From contig JANQMQ010000318.1 of assembly GCA_028279995.1 (NCBI GenBank), positions 1-6,449 on the forward strand: a stretch of DNA of 6,449 nt, written 5' to 3'. Each line of letters opens with the position of its first letter. Position 1 is the stretch's first letter. The notes under the pieces were generated by a model. It was not told where the DNA came from. It ran no database searches and saw only the letters and a list, made by a program, of their open reading frames with translations. Positions 5,859-6,449 of the stretch are shown one piece after another. Made by a program: the position numbers and the translations under genes. Source of the stretch: Candidatus Phaeomarinibacter sp. (GTDB lineage Bacteria > Pseudomonadota > Alphaproteobacteria > CGMCC-115125).

Positions 5859-6449
5859 ATGTGCGGAATTGCAGGCCTGATCGATCCACAAGGGTCACCG
5901 ATACTCAAAGAGCGGACCCGCACCATGCTGGATGCGATTGCGCACAGGGGGCCGGATGCCTCAGGTGTATGGGCCGAAGGCTCAGTGGCATTGGGCAGCG
6001 TGCGTCTGCAGGTGGTAGACCGATCCGCGGCCTCAAACCAGCCAATGATCAGCAACGACGGCCGTTATGTCATTGCCTATAACGGTGAGGTCTACAACTT
6101 CCGAATCCTGGCCCAGAGACACGGCATCCAACCGCGCACGTGTAGCGACACAGAAATTATCGTCGAACTCTATGCCCGGCTCGGCGAGCAAACCTTCACC
6201 GAAATCGAGGGCATGTTCGCCCTTTGCATTTATGACCGCGAACAGCGCATCAGCCTCTTGGGCCGCGACCCCTTCGGTATCAAGCCGCTTTATATCTCGC
6301 AGAGGGACAACACACTTGCTTATGCCTCAGAGATCAAGGCCATCCTGACACTCGGTGGCGATCAAGCCGAACCTGACTATAAAGCTGTTTATGACTTCCT
6401 GCGGTGGGGTGCACTGGACCATAGCGAGAAAACCTGGTTCAAGGCCATC
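5859..6449 (+). CDS. Asparagine-synthase-type glutamine amidotransferase, N-terminal part (runs off the window)
   Basis: The first 197 codons of an AsnB-like protein are present and the frame is open at the right edge. After Met removal, Cys2 of MCGIAGL is the Ntn nucleophile that releases ammonia from glutamine. Other class II glutaminase marks are HRGPD (29-33), R49-L50, YNGEVYN (74-80), SDTE (97-100), GMFA (118-121), GRDPFGIKPLY (135-145) and SEIKA (157-161). The synthetase half, which activates a carboxylate with ATP, should follow outside the window. GGAG (5844-5847) lies 11 bases before the ATG, and the 27-bp gap to the previous gene suggests the same operon. In polysaccharide clusters such proteins are often proposed to amidate uronic acids or other carboxyl groups rather than to make asparagine. 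That role is inferred here from context only. Confidence 0.92.
   Translation, partial: MCGIAGLIDPQGSPILKERTRTMLDAIAHRGPDASGVWAEGSVALGSVRLQVVDRSAASNQPMISNDGRYVIAYNGEVYNFRILAQRHGIQPRTCSDTEIIVELYARLGEQTFTEIEGMFALCIYDREQRISLLGRDPFGIKPLYISQRDNTLAYASEIKAILTLGGDQAEPDYKAVYDFLRWGALDHSEKTWFKAI

Overview
The window looks like a bacterial accessory region, most likely from a proteobacterium of moderate GC. It joins insertion-sequence DNA on the left (about 1-1657) to the start of a surface-polysaccharide or glycoconjugate type operon on the right (1724 to beyond 6449). The assignment to a proteobacterium rests only on overall protein style and on the IS families. No rRNA, tRNA or species marker is present.

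Left part. Positions 1-62 on the minus strand encode the first 20 codons of a protein with a CPHC zinc-ribbon half, which reads like the N-terminus of an IS1-type InsA/transposase. An A+T-rich stretch without a convincing gene follows (63-275). Next comes a GC-rich element of about 1.35-1.4 kb whose only gene is a full-length ISAzo13-family DDE transposase (371-1657). Base composition changes sharply at both edges of this element. Its right side ends in a 25-bp near-palindrome that lies inside the 3' end of the transposase frame.

Right part. Four genes on the plus strand are tightly packed and probably cotranscribed: (1) a divergent phosphofructokinase-family protein (1724-2935); (2) a 721-residue fusion of a GT-A glycosyltransferase and a uronate-isomerase-like amidohydrolase (2932-5097); (3) a sugar-phosphate nucleotidyltransferase (5094-5831); (4) the N-terminal glutaminase half of an asparagine-synthase-type amidotransferase (5859 to the window end, still open). 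Genes 1/2 and 2/3 overlap by four bases (ATGA and GTGA), and 27 bp separate genes 3/4, so translational coupling is likely.

Reading them together (inference): the PFK-like enzyme would modify a sugar phosphate, the nucleotidyltransferase would activate a sugar phosphate to an NDP-sugar, and the glycosyltransferase domain would transfer a sugar. The AsnB-like protein could amidate a carboxyl group, as proposed for asparagine-synthase homologues in O-antigen clusters with uronamide sugars. The uronate-isomerase-like domain also points to a uronic or other acidic sugar. The GT-amidohydrolase fusion and the altered sugar-phosphate site of the PFK homologue are the two features most likely to be new. 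The actual substrates cannot be read from sequence.
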